Part shown: piece after piece, positions 44,252-51,592 of the stretch
How the letters are laid out: each line of letters starts with the position of its first letter
Position numbering within the stretch: position 1 is the stretch's first letter
From: Nocardiopsis_C rhodophaea
Lineage (GTDB): Bacteria; Actinomycetota; Actinomycetes; Streptosporangiales; Streptosporangiaceae
Reading direction: 5' to 3'
Assembly (NCBI RefSeq): GCF_039530945.1
Contig: NZ_BAAAPC010000006.1
Location: forward strand, 1 to 64,000
Length of the DNA stretch: 64,000 nucleotides
The notes under the pieces: model-generated
The model's database searches: none
Told to the model about the DNA's origin: nothing
The model's input: only the letters and a program-made list of their open reading frames with translations
Translations under genes and position numbers: made by a program

Positions 44252-44518
44252 GGCTGCGTGAAGGAAGGCGGTCCATTCTTGAGCGGCGAAGGTGAGGTGG
44301 CCTGAGTCCGGCTGCTTCGAGTCGCGCATGGCGCGATGGCCCGGGAATGCTGCTACCTCGACGCACTGACCGTGGGGTTGGCTGTAGCTCGACTTGCGCC
44401 AGTTCTCCTGAAGGATGGACGGCTGGTCGGCGAAAGCGGCCACCTCCACGCACTGACCTCCGGTCCCGCTGTAGCTGGACTTGTACCAGATGGAGATAGA
44501 AGGGCTCGGGGACTGCAC
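44234..44518 (-). CDS. Tandem DUF397 protein
   Basis: 94 residues carrying two DUF397 units: WYKSSYSGTGGQCVEVAAFADQPSIL and WRKSSYSQPHGQCVEVAAFPGHRAMRDSK, followed by a C-terminal end FAAQEWTAFLHAARGDEL. DUF397 proteins are small partners of Scr1/WhiJ-type HTH regulators in actinomycetes. The doubled unit is unusual, since most have one. The partner regulator is encoded 16 bp upstream on the same strand, so the pair is probably an operon. Confidence 0.9.
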   Translation of the reverse strand: MQSPSPSISIWYKSSYSGTGGQCVEVAAFADQPSILQENWRKSSYSQPHGQCVEVAAFPGHRAMRDSKQPDSGHLTFAAQEWTAFLHAARGDEL

Positions 44519-44534
44519 TGATTCTCCTAAGTGA

Positions 44535-45383
44535 TCACATCTCCTGGGCCACAGCCCGGATGATCTGACGACTTTGATCCGGGCCGAGCGCGTCCGCTCG
44601 AAGCCTATCCATCATCCTTCGGTGGTCTTCGATGTCTTCTGGGCGGTCTTCGAACAGATTGCTCGCGACGCCCTCTGTGTAGACGACCGTGATGTGCTCC
44701 AGGTGGAGAAGCACGAATGAACCTCGTTCCAGAGCTGCGTGGCCACCGGAGCTGAAGGGGATGACCAGAAACTCGACGTTCGAGTCCTCCGACAACTCGA
44801 TCAAGTGCTTAAGCTGGCGCTTCATCCCCTCAGCCCCACCGATGTGATGCCGCAGGGATGACTCCGCGACGATCGCCCAGGTCTCCGGAGCCCGTTCCCT
44901 CCACAGTGACTGACGGTCCAGCCGAGCACGGATGAGACCATCCACTTCCTCAGGCGACCGGCTGTGCGCACTCTTGTCGAACACCGCACGGGCATACTCC
45001 TCTGTCTGAAACAGGCCCGGGATCAGCTCGCTCTCAAAGAACTCCAGACGTGTCGCGGCGGCCTCCAGCCCGATATAGGTGCCATAGCGCTTCCCGACTC
45101 CATAGCTCTGCCACCATCCGCGCTTCTTCGCCTGCGTGTACAGCCCAAGAAGCCGCTCTGTCTCCCCTGAAGTCACTTCGTAGTACGTGAGTAGTGCCTT
45201 GAGATCCCGTAGCCGAGGCAATGTCCGGGTCGGATCCTCCCAGCGGCCGACACTGGTCGGGGCCACTTCGATGTCCCGCCCAACGGTCTCCAGCGTGCGA
45301 TTGCCCCTGAGTTTGCGCAGCTCGTAGGCGAGCTGCCAGTGCCCGATCGTCGGATTCGCCATGGCGTCAATCATGGCGGCCAC
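44535..45383 (-). CDS. Scr1/DUF5753-type helix-turn-helix regulator
   Basis: About 282 residues. An N-terminal xre-like HTH (LAYELRKLRGNRTLETVGRDIEVAPTSVGRWEDPTRTLPRLRDLKALL) is followed by the DUF5753 effector domain (FFESELIPGLFQTEEYARAV, ARLDRQSLW, AIVAESSLRHHIGGAEGMKRQLKHLIEL, FVLLHLE..VVYTEGVASNLFEDRPEDIEDHRRMMDRL). In actinomycetes such proteins pair with DUF397 proteins and often with a nearby ATPase, as here; development-related examples include WhiJ-type systems. The GTG at 45383 has GGAGGG at five bases; ATG codons at 45374 and 45362 have none. Confidence 0.88.
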   Translation of the reverse strand: MAAMIDAMANPTIGHWQLAYELRKLRGNRTLETVGRDIEVAPTSVGRWEDPTRTLPRLRDLKALLTYYEVTSGETERLLGLYTQAKKRGWWQSYGVGKRYGTYIGLEAAATRLEFFESELIPGLFQTEEYARAVFDKSAHSRSPEEVDGLIRARLDRQSLWRERAPETWAIVAESSLRHHIGGAEGMKRQLKHLIELSEDSNVEFLVIPFSSGGHAALERGSFVLLHLEHITVVYTEGVASNLFEDRPEDIEDHRRMMDRLRADALGPDQSRQIIRAVAQEM

Positions 45384-45510
45384 CGCAGCCCTCCACAAAA
45401 GTTGTCCCCATGTGCTTCATTCAACTGCAGGCTGCAAATTTGGGAGCTACTTTAGGAGTGTGAGCACACCCACACGGGGTGTGGACCCCTACTCCAAGCA
45501 GGTGATTCCT

Positions 45511-45951
45511 GTGACCGGACAACTCACGTCCTCTTCCTCCTCGTCCCTCTCACTCCTCAGCATCAAGTGCGGCTGCTTTGAGGGAGATGTCAGCCAGGTC
45601 CCGAACACCCGCGCCTGGCTGCGCATGATCCTCTGCGACTACAGCAGCGACCTCCTCTGGACCGCCGAGCTGTGCCTCAGCGAGCTCGTCACCAACGCCA
45701 TCGCGCACACCCGGTCCAGCTGGATCGGCGGGGTGGTGTGGGTGCGGGTCGAGTTCTATCCCTCGCTGGTGCGGGTGGTCGTCCGCGATAACGGGTCGGA
45801 GAAGACGCCCACCGTCAACAGTGTGGACGCGGATGCCGTCGGCGGGCGCGGGCTGGCGCTTGTGCGGGCGATGGCCGACGGGTTCGGCCATCGCGGCAAC
45901 TACCTCGGCCGTGAAGTCTGGTTCGATCTCGAAGGCACCCCGGAGACGTGA
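45511..45951 (+). CDS. Anti-sigma-type ATP-binding protein (HATPase_c, SpoIIAB-like)
   Basis: About 146 residues forming one GHKL ATPase domain: N-box LCLSELVTNAIAHT, G1 VVVRDNGS, and G2 GGRGLALVRAMADGFGHRG. Family members are serine kinases acting on anti-anti-sigma factors or are regulators of unknown target. It is divergent from the Scr1-like gene. Start choice: GTG at 45511 has AGGTGA nearby; upstream in-frame starts (GTG 45460, ATG 45361) would add residues rich in Ser and Pro without a matching domain. Confidence 0.85.
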   Translation: MTGQLTSSSSSSLSLLSIKCGCFEGDVSQVPNTRAWLRMILCDYSSDLLWTAELCLSELVTNAIAHTRSSWIGGVVWVRVEFYPSLVRVVVRDNGSEKTPTVNSVDADAVGGRGLALVRAMADGFGHRGNYLGREVWFDLEGTPET

Positions 45952-45968
45952 CCCGAAGACCGACGAAA

Positions 45969-46003
45969 CCGTTCCGGCCCTGGTCGTAGCAGGGCCGGAA
46001 CGG
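45969..46003. terminator. First convergent terminator hairpin (ATPase/symporter)
   Basis: CCGTTCCGGCCCTG (45969-45982) and its complement (45990-46003) give a perfect 14-bp stem with a 7-nt loop, 18 bp after the ATPase stop. Confidence 0.85.
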
Positions 46004-46038
46004 CGGCTCCGATTATCCCAGAGACCACCCCAGGAGAA

Positions 46039-46070
46039 GTTCCTCCCCGCGAGGAGGGGCGGGGAGGAAC
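46039..46070. terminator. Second convergent terminator hairpin
   Basis: GTTCCTCCCCGC (46039-46050) and its complement (46059-46070) give a perfect 12-bp stem with an 8-nt loop, ending immediately before the symporter stop at 46073. It resembles a type I-E CRISPR repeat hairpin in the first arm but is a single copy. Confidence 0.75.
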
Positions 46071-46072
46071 CC

Positions 46073-47605
46073 TCAGGTCGTGGGGCGCTCGTCGCTCGCG
46101 GCCCGCATGTCCCGCATGAGCGCGTCGGTGTCGGTCGGCCTCCGGGTAAGGAGGCTGACGATCCATACCGCGAGTGTCGAGGCGATAAAGCCCGGGATCA
46201 GCTCGTACATGTACGGCTTGAGGGTGTAGTACCACGTCACCGTTGTCACGGCGCCGACGATGATGCCCGCCGCGGCCCCCGCGGCTGTGGTTCTTCGCCA
46301 GAAGAGGGACAGCAGCAGGGACGGGCCGAAGGCGGCGCCGAGGCCGGCCCAGGTGAATAGGACGAGCCAGAAGACGACGTCTTCGATGCCGGGGACATAG
46401 AGGAGGCCGACGGCGAGGAGGACCATGGCCAGGACAACCAGGCGGCTGATGCGCACGGCGTCGGGGCCGCTGATGTCGCCGTTCTTCAGGACGAGGCCCT
46501 GGTAGATGTCGCGGACCACGCCCGAGGCTCCGACGAGGAGTTGCGAGTCGGCGGTGGACATGATGGCCGCGAAGACGGCGGCCACCAGGAGACCGGCGAT
46601 GAAGGCCGGGAGGTACTCGGCGGCGAGGAAGGGGAAGAGCTGTTCGCTGTCGGCTCCGGGGAGCGCTTCGACGCTGCCGTAGATCGCCCGTCCGACCAGG
46701 CCGACGGAGACGGCTCCCCAGCCCATCAGGACGTTCCACACCGTCCCCCACACGGCGGCGCCGCGGAGGCTGCGCGGGTCGTCGACGGACATGTAGCGGA
46801 TGATGATGTGGGGGTTGCCGGGCGAGCCCAGGCCGATCCCGAGAGCGCCGATCAGGGCGCCGACACCCAGGGACAACGGGTCGAGCAGGGCGGGGTCCAG
46901 GGCGCGGAGGGTGTCGATCATCGGGCCCCAGCCGATGCTCGCCATCGCGATGAGCGGCAGGACGACCAGGCCGAAGAGCATGAACATGGCCTGTACGACG
47001 TCCGTCAGCGCGACCGCGACGTACCCGCCCACGACCGTGTAGAGCAGCACGATTCCCGCGGTGATCCACACGCCCGCCATGTCCGGCAGCCCGAAGCTGC
47101 TGGCGAAGGCCTTGCCTCCGGCCGTGAACTGCGCGGCGATGTAGGAGGTCATGAAGAGGACGATGACGCCGGCGATGAGCGCCCGCAGTGCGCGTCCGCC
47201 GCCGAGGCGGCTGACGAAGTAGTCGGTCAGCGTGATGTCGCCGTGCCTGCCGGTGAACCGCCGCAGCCGGGGCGCGGCGAACAGGAAGAGGAAGAGTTCC
47301 ATCAGCGTGTAGCCGACGACCGACCACACAGCGGATGCCCCGCTCACGAAGGCCAGGCCCGTCATGCCGAGCAGGAGCCAGGCGCTGCGTCCGGAGGTGA
47401 CCGCGCTCAGGGCCACGACGACGTGCTTCATTTTCCGTCCGCCGAGGAAGAACCCGGCCGCAGATCCCGATCCCACGCGCGTGGCGTAGACAGCAATGCC
47501 AATCACCAGAAGGAGATACAGGGAGAAGGAGCCCAGGACGGCCCAGTCGGCGTCGACCGCGACCTGGGCCTCTGGAGCTTCGGCGGCCGTCGCGATCACC
47601 GTCAT
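46073..47605 (-). CDS. Sodium:solute symporter (SSS family, PutP-like)
   Basis: 510 residues with about thirteen membrane helices. SSS-family features include SAVTSGRSAWLLLGMTGLAF near helix 2, TDYFVSRLGG, FTAGGKAF, VVGGYVAVALTDVVQAMFML and the conserved FAAIMSTADSQLLVGASGVVRDIYQ. These features fit sodium-coupled uptake of proline or another small organic solute; the substrate is not predictable. The gene ends at a pair of terminators and stands alone. The ATG at 47605 was taken because the first helix follows about 25 residues later. Confidence 0.88.
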   Translation of the reverse strand: MTVIATAAEAPEAQVAVDADWAVLGSFSLYLLLVIGIAVYATRVGSGSAAGFFLGGRKMKHVVVALSAVTSGRSAWLLLGMTGLAFVSGASAVWSVVGYTLMELFLFLFAAPRLRRFTGRHGDITLTDYFVSRLGGGRALRALIAGVIVLFMTSYIAAQFTAGGKAFASSFGLPDMAGVWITAGIVLLYTVVGGYVAVALTDVVQAMFMLFGLVVLPLIAMASIGWGPMIDTLRALDPALLDPLSLGVGALIGALGIGLGSPGNPHIIIRYMSVDDPRSLRGAAVWGTVWNVLMGWGAVSVGLVGRAIYGSVEALPGADSEQLFPFLAAEYLPAFIAGLLVAAVFAAIMSTADSQLLVGASGVVRDIYQGLVLKNGDISGPDAVRISRLVVLAMVLLAVGLLYVPGIEDVVFWLVLFTWAGLGAAFGPSLLLSLFWRRTTAAGAAAGIIVGAVTTVTWYYTLKPYMYELIPGFIASTLAVWIVSLLTRRPTDTDALMRDMRAASDERPTT

Positions 47606-48363
47606 GACGGCTCCCGTGGCGGACGGCGGCCGCCGCTCGCGGCCGGGGTTTCGGTGCCGCCTACAGTGGCGGGCTCCGAAGCGGCGGATGGTGGTGTCAA
47701 CGGCACAAGGGCGGGGTGCGCGGGGATCATGATGACGTCATCGCCTCTGTTCTGGTCGGGGATCCGCAGAGCGGGTCGCCCCGCGTCTGCGAGGTTTGGG
47801 GTAGGTGGGTCCGGGGCGACGTGTTAGGCCGTTGCCGGGACGGTTGATATGGTTCCGGCAGGTTGGGCGGATCGGTGTCGGAGCCCGCGACGGTAATGAC
47901 GTTCGATTGGCTGCCGCCCTCCTCTTCGCTTCGTGGTCACATGGTTACTGGCGTCCCCGGTTCGCGGCGGACCAATCCATCCATGGGACGTCCACGTCGA
48001 CCGGTCGTTCTCCCTACCCGCTGGTTTATCCGAGGTTAGGCTGGCCAATCCCGACCGTGACTCCGCCGCTTTTTTCTAACCCTTGGATAACCAATGCTTC
48101 ATCGACGCCCGTCGCACCATGGATTTATGGAGAATCGCTCTACCAAAATACCGGTGCCCGAAAGCCTCCGAATCTCCTTAGCGACACCCCATGTTCGAGG
48201 CATACGCGACGCAGAGCGACACACATGATCACGCGGGGAATTCGCTTGGAAACGAAGAGTGACACCCGCCGGTCATCCACCCGTTGCGACGAGGGGAGCG
48301 GACAAAGCCTCCGTTCGTCCGGAATCCGACCCTGTGAACGTGAGTCAGATCGCTGTTCACTCA
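47606..48363. other. Long gene-free, less GC-rich region upstream of the symporter
   Basis: About 760 bp with no convincing gene. It contains a perfect 12-bp palindrome GATGACGTCATC (47731-47742), which could be an operator for the symporter. The part from about 47900 to 48360 is clearly A/T-richer than the window average. A possible remnant of a lost gene or an imported segment cannot be excluded. Confidence 0.4.
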
Positions 48364-48392
48364 TTGATCCGACTAGGGGTGTCCCCTATTAG
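48364..48392 (+). promoter_or_regulatory. Promoter with an operator-like inverted repeat in the spacer
   Basis: TTGATC (48364-48369), 17-bp spacer, TATTAG (48387-48392). The spacer holds TAGGGG-tgt-CCCCTA (48374-48388), whose last two bases overlap the -10. A protein bound there would block polymerase. The ATG it serves is at 48442, after AAAGGAAG. Confidence 0.6.
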
Positions 48393-48441
48393 CCTCTTCT
48401 CAGGCATCATTGCCTCTAAAGAGGAAAAAGGAAGTCTCGCC

Positions 48442-49338
48442 ATGGCCGAACAGACCTACCCCTCGCCACCGCCCTCGTTGAGTATCCGCAGGGCGGGGGT
48501 GACCATCCGACTCACGCCGCACGCGCTGGTCTGGGAGGATGCGGTTACGGTGAGCCACATTCCCTACACGGCGATCACCGATGCCGAGGCCGACCCCTTC
48601 CCGGCCTACGCGAGCAGTCTGCGCGTCACCGTTCGCGACACCGGGACCGGCCACCCGTCCGTCTACGAACTGCTTTGTTCGCCACGCGACGCCGCCGCCT
48701 TCGCCGCCGCGATCACCGCTCAGATTCCCCGGAACGGCGACAGGCCGCCGCCATCCGACCAGCGCGCCATCACCGTCGCCCCGCGGCGCGACGACCCGCC
48801 ACTGCTGGAGCGCCACGAACCCCAGGAACTCGCCACGCGCGTTCTGCTCATGCTCTTCACCCTCAATTCCCTGGGGCTCATCATCTTCGGTGAGTGGTTC
48901 TGGGCATTGATGTCATGGTGCGGATTCATCGGCTGGTACGCCGCCGGCGCCCTCATCACCCTCGCCGTGAACGGAATTCGCAGTGCGTGGCTGGTGATAA
49001 CGAAGGGAGTCCGAACCGAAGCCCGGTACAGCCACACCGAGCAACGGCGGGACTCTGCGGGCAATTCCGCCACCTACCAGATCTACACCTTCACCGACCC
49101 GAGCGGTATCACTCGCGAGTACACCCACATTCCCGGCGACGCCGACAGGTCGGCGCCGAAGCAGTCCCGCACCATCCGCTTTGTTCCCAGCGAGCTCTAC
49201 CACCACGACATTTCCTCGACATTCGAGGTCGTTCTGGCCTTCGTCACGACACCATTGCTCATCGCCGCCGCGATCTTCGCCGCCGCCATCGGATTCGTCA
49301 ATATGCCGGGGCGGCTTTTCCTCCTGCTGGTGGGATGA
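48442..49338 (+). CDS. Membrane protein with PH-like N-terminal domain
   Basis: 298 residues. Residues 1-85 look like a small beta-rich (PH-like) domain (VTIRLTPHALVWEDAVTVSHIPYTAITDAEAD); a Pro-rich linker follows; two or three helices span about 132-190 (VLLMLFTLNSLGLIIFGEWFWALMSWCGFIGWYAAGALI); then an extracytoplasmic-type beta segment (YSHTEQRRDSAGNSATYQIYTFTDPSGITREY) resembling DUF3592, and a last helix pair at about 262-298. No known family can be assigned with certainty. The ATG at 48442 has AAAGGAAG. Confidence 0.65.
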   Translation: MAEQTYPSPPPSLSIRRAGVTIRLTPHALVWEDAVTVSHIPYTAITDAEADPFPAYASSLRVTVRDTGTGHPSVYELLCSPRDAAAFAAAITAQIPRNGDRPPPSDQRAITVAPRRDDPPLLERHEPQELATRVLLMLFTLNSLGLIIFGEWFWALMSWCGFIGWYAAGALITLAVNGIRSAWLVITKGVRTEARYSHTEQRRDSAGNSATYQIYTFTDPSGITREYTHIPGDADRSAPKQSRTIRFVPSELYHHDISSTFEVVLAFVTTPLLIAAAIFAAAIGFVNMPGRLFLLLVG

Positions 49339-49385
49339 GCACCGGTACCACCACGCGACCCGCGGCGCCGACGTCGTGGCGAGGA

Positions 49386-49844
49386 CTAGCGGATCGGGAG
49401 CGCGTTACCGTACTCCGATTCCGGGCGCGGCCCGTAGATGCGGCGTTCCTCCGGGAGGATGGCGATGTCGTTGATACTCGCCTCCCGGCGGCTCATCAGG
49501 CCGTGCCCATCGAACTGCCACAGCTCGTTGCCGTAGCTGCGCCAGGTGCGCCCCTCAGCGTCGTGCCACTCGTACTGGAACCGCACCGATATCCGGTTCC
49601 CGCCGAAGCTCCACAGCTCCTTGCGCAGGGCGTAGTCGAGCTCCCTCTTCCACTTGCGGGCCAGGAAGTCGATGATCGCGGCGCGCCCGGTGATGAAGTC
49701 GTCGCGGTTCCGCCAGACGGCGTCGGGAGTGTAGGCGAGGGCCACTCGTTCCGGGTCGCGGGTGTTCCACGCGTCTTCAGCGGCCTGGACCTTGCGCCGC
49801 GCTGATTCCTCGTCGAAGGGCGGCAGGGGCGGACGGGCGGTCAT
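49386..49844 (-). CDS. DUF1348/SnoaL-like nuclear transport factor 2 family protein
   Basis: 152 residues, an alpha+beta barrel fold. EDAWNTRDPERVALAYTPDAVWRNRDDFITGRAAIIDFLARKW and VRFQYEWHDAEGRTWRSYGNELWQF..GLMSRREASINDIAI match DUF1348, a SnoaL-like group of unknown substrate. The ATG at 49844 has a perfect GGAGGT at about eight bases. It is transcribed away from the TetR gene at 49974, with two operator palindromes between them, so the TetR protein probably controls it. Confidence 0.88.
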   Translation of the reverse strand: MTARPPLPPFDEESARRKVQAAEDAWNTRDPERVALAYTPDAVWRNRDDFITGRAAIIDFLARKWKRELDYALRKELWSFGGNRISVRFQYEWHDAEGRTWRSYGNELWQFDGHGLMSRREASINDIAILPEERRIYGPRPESEYGNALPIR

Positions 49845-49899
49845 AGGTACTACCTCCGGGAGAATGCGTCGACCGATCCATGCGGTCACGAACCAGAGG

Positions 49900-49911
49900 G
49901 AACGGTCGTTC
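49900..49911. promoter_or_regulatory. TetR operator palindrome 1
   Basis: GAACGgtCGTTC, a perfect 5-2-5 inverted repeat in the divergent promoter region. It shares its arms with operator 2. Confidence 0.65.
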
Positions 49912-49931
49912 TCCCCCGGATCTGTACCCTA

Positions 49932-49947
49932 GAGAACGAGCGTTCTC
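49932..49947. promoter_or_regulatory. TetR operator palindrome 2
   Basis: GAGAACGagCGTTCTC, a perfect 7-2-7 inverted repeat, 34 bp centre to centre from operator 1 (about three helical turns), 27 bp before the TetR start codon. Confidence 0.72.
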
Positions 49948-49973
49948 ACCCGCAAGCGCCCCTGAGCCGAAAG

Positions 49974-50669
49974 TTGGATGACGTGGAGTTGCCCGAGGTC
50001 AGAGAACGGGTGTTGGAAGCGGCCGGTCGGCTGTTCTACCGCGACGGCATCCAGGCCGTCGGGATGGACGCCATCCGGGCCGCGTCCGGCATCTCCCTCA
50101 AACGGCTCTACCAGTGTTTCCCCAGCAAAGAATCCCTGGTCACCCACTACCTCGCGGAGCGCGACACGAACTGGCGCGACGCGCTGGTCCGATTCGTCGA
50201 CGCCGCGGACACCGACAGCCCGCGCACCCTGGCCGTCTTCGACTTCCTGGCGGCCTGGTTCACCACCGACGACTTCCGCGGCTGCTCCTTCATCAACGCC
50301 TTCGGCGAGCTCGGTGCACGGTCCGAGCCGGTCGCCCACGCGGTCTACGCGCACAAGCGGACACTGCTGCTCCATCTCCAGGACTTCCTGCGCCGTGACG
50401 GCATCACCGAGCCGGCGCGGCTCGCCGAACAGCTGCTCCTGCTCGTCGATGGCGCCATCGTCTGCGCGGCGACGGGGGGCAATCCGAACGCCGCCGATGA
50501 CGCCAGGTCGGTGGCCGCCGGACTGCTCGCGGGTTCGCCCCGTTCCTCCGGCACACCTCTCCCCGAAGCGCGGGCCACTCCTGCTCCCGCCCCGCACGAG
50601 CCACCCTCCCCGACGCCCACCGAGGCGGCTCCACCGCCACCGCTGCTGGACACACCTCCCCGGTCATGA
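49974..50669 (+). CDS. TetR family transcriptional regulator
   Basis: 231 residues. The N-terminal HTH is VLEAAGRLFYRDGIQAVGMDAIRAASGISLKRLYQCFPSKESLVTHYL. The C-terminal ligand-binding region ends in a 45-residue Pro/Ala-rich tail that is probably disordered. The gene is divergent from the DUF1348 gene and very likely binds the two palindromes at 49900-49947, repressing both. The TTG at 49974 is used; GTG at 49983 is an alternative that loses three residues. No strong ribosome binding site is present. Confidence 0.87.
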   Translation: MDDVELPEVRERVLEAAGRLFYRDGIQAVGMDAIRAASGISLKRLYQCFPSKESLVTHYLAERDTNWRDALVRFVDAADTDSPRTLAVFDFLAAWFTTDDFRGCSFINAFGELGARSEPVAHAVYAHKRTLLLHLQDFLRRDGITEPARLAEQLLLLVDGAIVCAATGGNPNAADDARSVAAGLLAGSPRSSGTPLPEARATPAPAPHEPPSPTPTEAAPPPPLLDTPPRS

Positions 50670-50730
50670 CCGGGCAAGCGGGCGCGCCCCACTCCCAACC
50701 CCGCCCACGGAGACGGAGCGCACCGCGCCG

Positions 50731-51120
50731 TCAGTCCCGCGCGCCGCTCCCGTAGGGCCGGGTGATGAGCTCCAGGAAGTGGCCGTCGGGGTCGGTGAAG
50801 TAGACACCGCGTCCGCCGTCGTTGGTGTTGATCTCACCGGGTCGCTCCTGGCGCGGGTCGGCCCAGTAGTCCAGGCCCCTCCCCGTGATCCGGGCGAAGC
50901 TCTCCGAGAACTCCTCCTCGCTGACCAGGAAGGCGTAGTGCTGGGGGCGGATCTCACCCTCGACTTCCATGAAGTCGAGGGTGACGGCGTTGGAGAGCTC
51001 GACGGCCAGGAAGGGACCAAAAGGCGTGGCCGGTGGAAGGCCGAGGATCTCGGTGAGGAACCGCGCCGACGCCTCCTTGTCTCGCGCGGCGACGATGGTG
51101 TGGTTCAGCTCGATGGCCAT
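50731..51120 (-). CDS. VOC family (glyoxalase/bleomycin resistance-like) protein
   Basis: 129 residues, one VOC fold of two beta-alpha-beta-beta-beta modules: LNHTIVAARDKEASARFLTEILGL, AVTLDFMEVEGEIRPQHYAFLVSEEEF and GRGVYFTDPDGHFLELITRPYG with the metal-site His and Glu near the end. Substrate unknown. The ATG at 51120 follows GGGAG. It is convergent with the TetR gene. Confidence 0.87.
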   Translation of the reverse strand: MAIELNHTIVAARDKEASARFLTEILGLPPATPFGPFLAVELSNAVTLDFMEVEGEIRPQHYAFLVSEEEFSESFARITGRGLDYWADPRQERPGEINTNDGGRGVYFTDPDGHFLELITRPYGSGARD

Positions 51121-51394
51121 GGTGAACTCCCGTCCTCTTCGAGGTCCTGGGGGCGTCGCCCCGTACGAATCACGAACCTAAGACGTCAACCGCACTTGAG
51201 GTCAATAACGTACCCACCACCTCCTGCGGCCAGTTCCGGCCGACTCATCGGAACTCATCAGAAAACGCGCGCCTCGCCGCTTCCGCCGCTTGCCCACCGC
51301 CCCAACGCCGCGTCAGGCACGCATAAGAGAAGTGAAAGTCACAAGTGGTCGTATGGGGAGCGATGAGAATCGACGAGGACCAACGAGAAAACGA
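51121..51394. other. Intergenic region left of a possible small ORF
   Basis: A stretch of about 270 bp upstream of the VOC gene. It holds the VOC promoter; nothing specific can be named. Confidence 0.3.
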
Positions 51395-51586
51395 TCAACT
51401 CATGTAGCGAATCGCACGCATGGTCGCTCTCTCAATAGTCACGGATTCAACCACGACCCTGATCCCGGTAATGGTGTCGTCGACGGACCAGCCGACCGAA
51501 AACGGCATTTCCCCAGCCTCATCCCGGACCACTCGGAATGATCCCGCTATGCCGTAGATGTTCGCTCCGGAAGCCCTCGCTCCCAC
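51395..51586 (-). CDS. Possible small protein (63 residues), uncertain
   Basis: GTG at 51586 to TGA at 51395. The predicted product reads like a small beta-strand protein (NIYGIAGSFRVVRDEAGEMPFSVGWSVDDTITGIRVVVESVTIERATMRAIRYM). It lies just downstream of the LuxR-type regulator on the same strand, six bases after its stop. Codon third positions are less GC-rich than in neighbours and there is no Shine-Dalgarno, so it may be a remnant or not coding at all. Confidence 0.3.
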   Translation of the reverse strand: MGARASGANIYGIAGSFRVVRDEAGEMPFSVGWSVDDTITGIRVVVESVTIERATMRAIRYMS

Positions 51587-51592
51587 CGCGTT

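Noticed and set aside
46039..46070. Possible solitary CRISPR repeat
   Set aside because: The first arm resembles type I-E repeats, but the stem and loop lengths differ, there is one copy only, and its position between two convergent stops fits a terminator better.
47805..48392. Plus-strand frame of 195 codons in the gene-free region
   Set aside because: No ribosome binding site, no domain, codon use unlike neighbours; it overlaps the promoter of the next gene.
49978..51366. Long plus-strand frame across TetR and VOC genes
   Set aside because: It is a low-complexity Arg/Pro/Ser shadow of the TetR gene and then runs antisense to the VOC gene.
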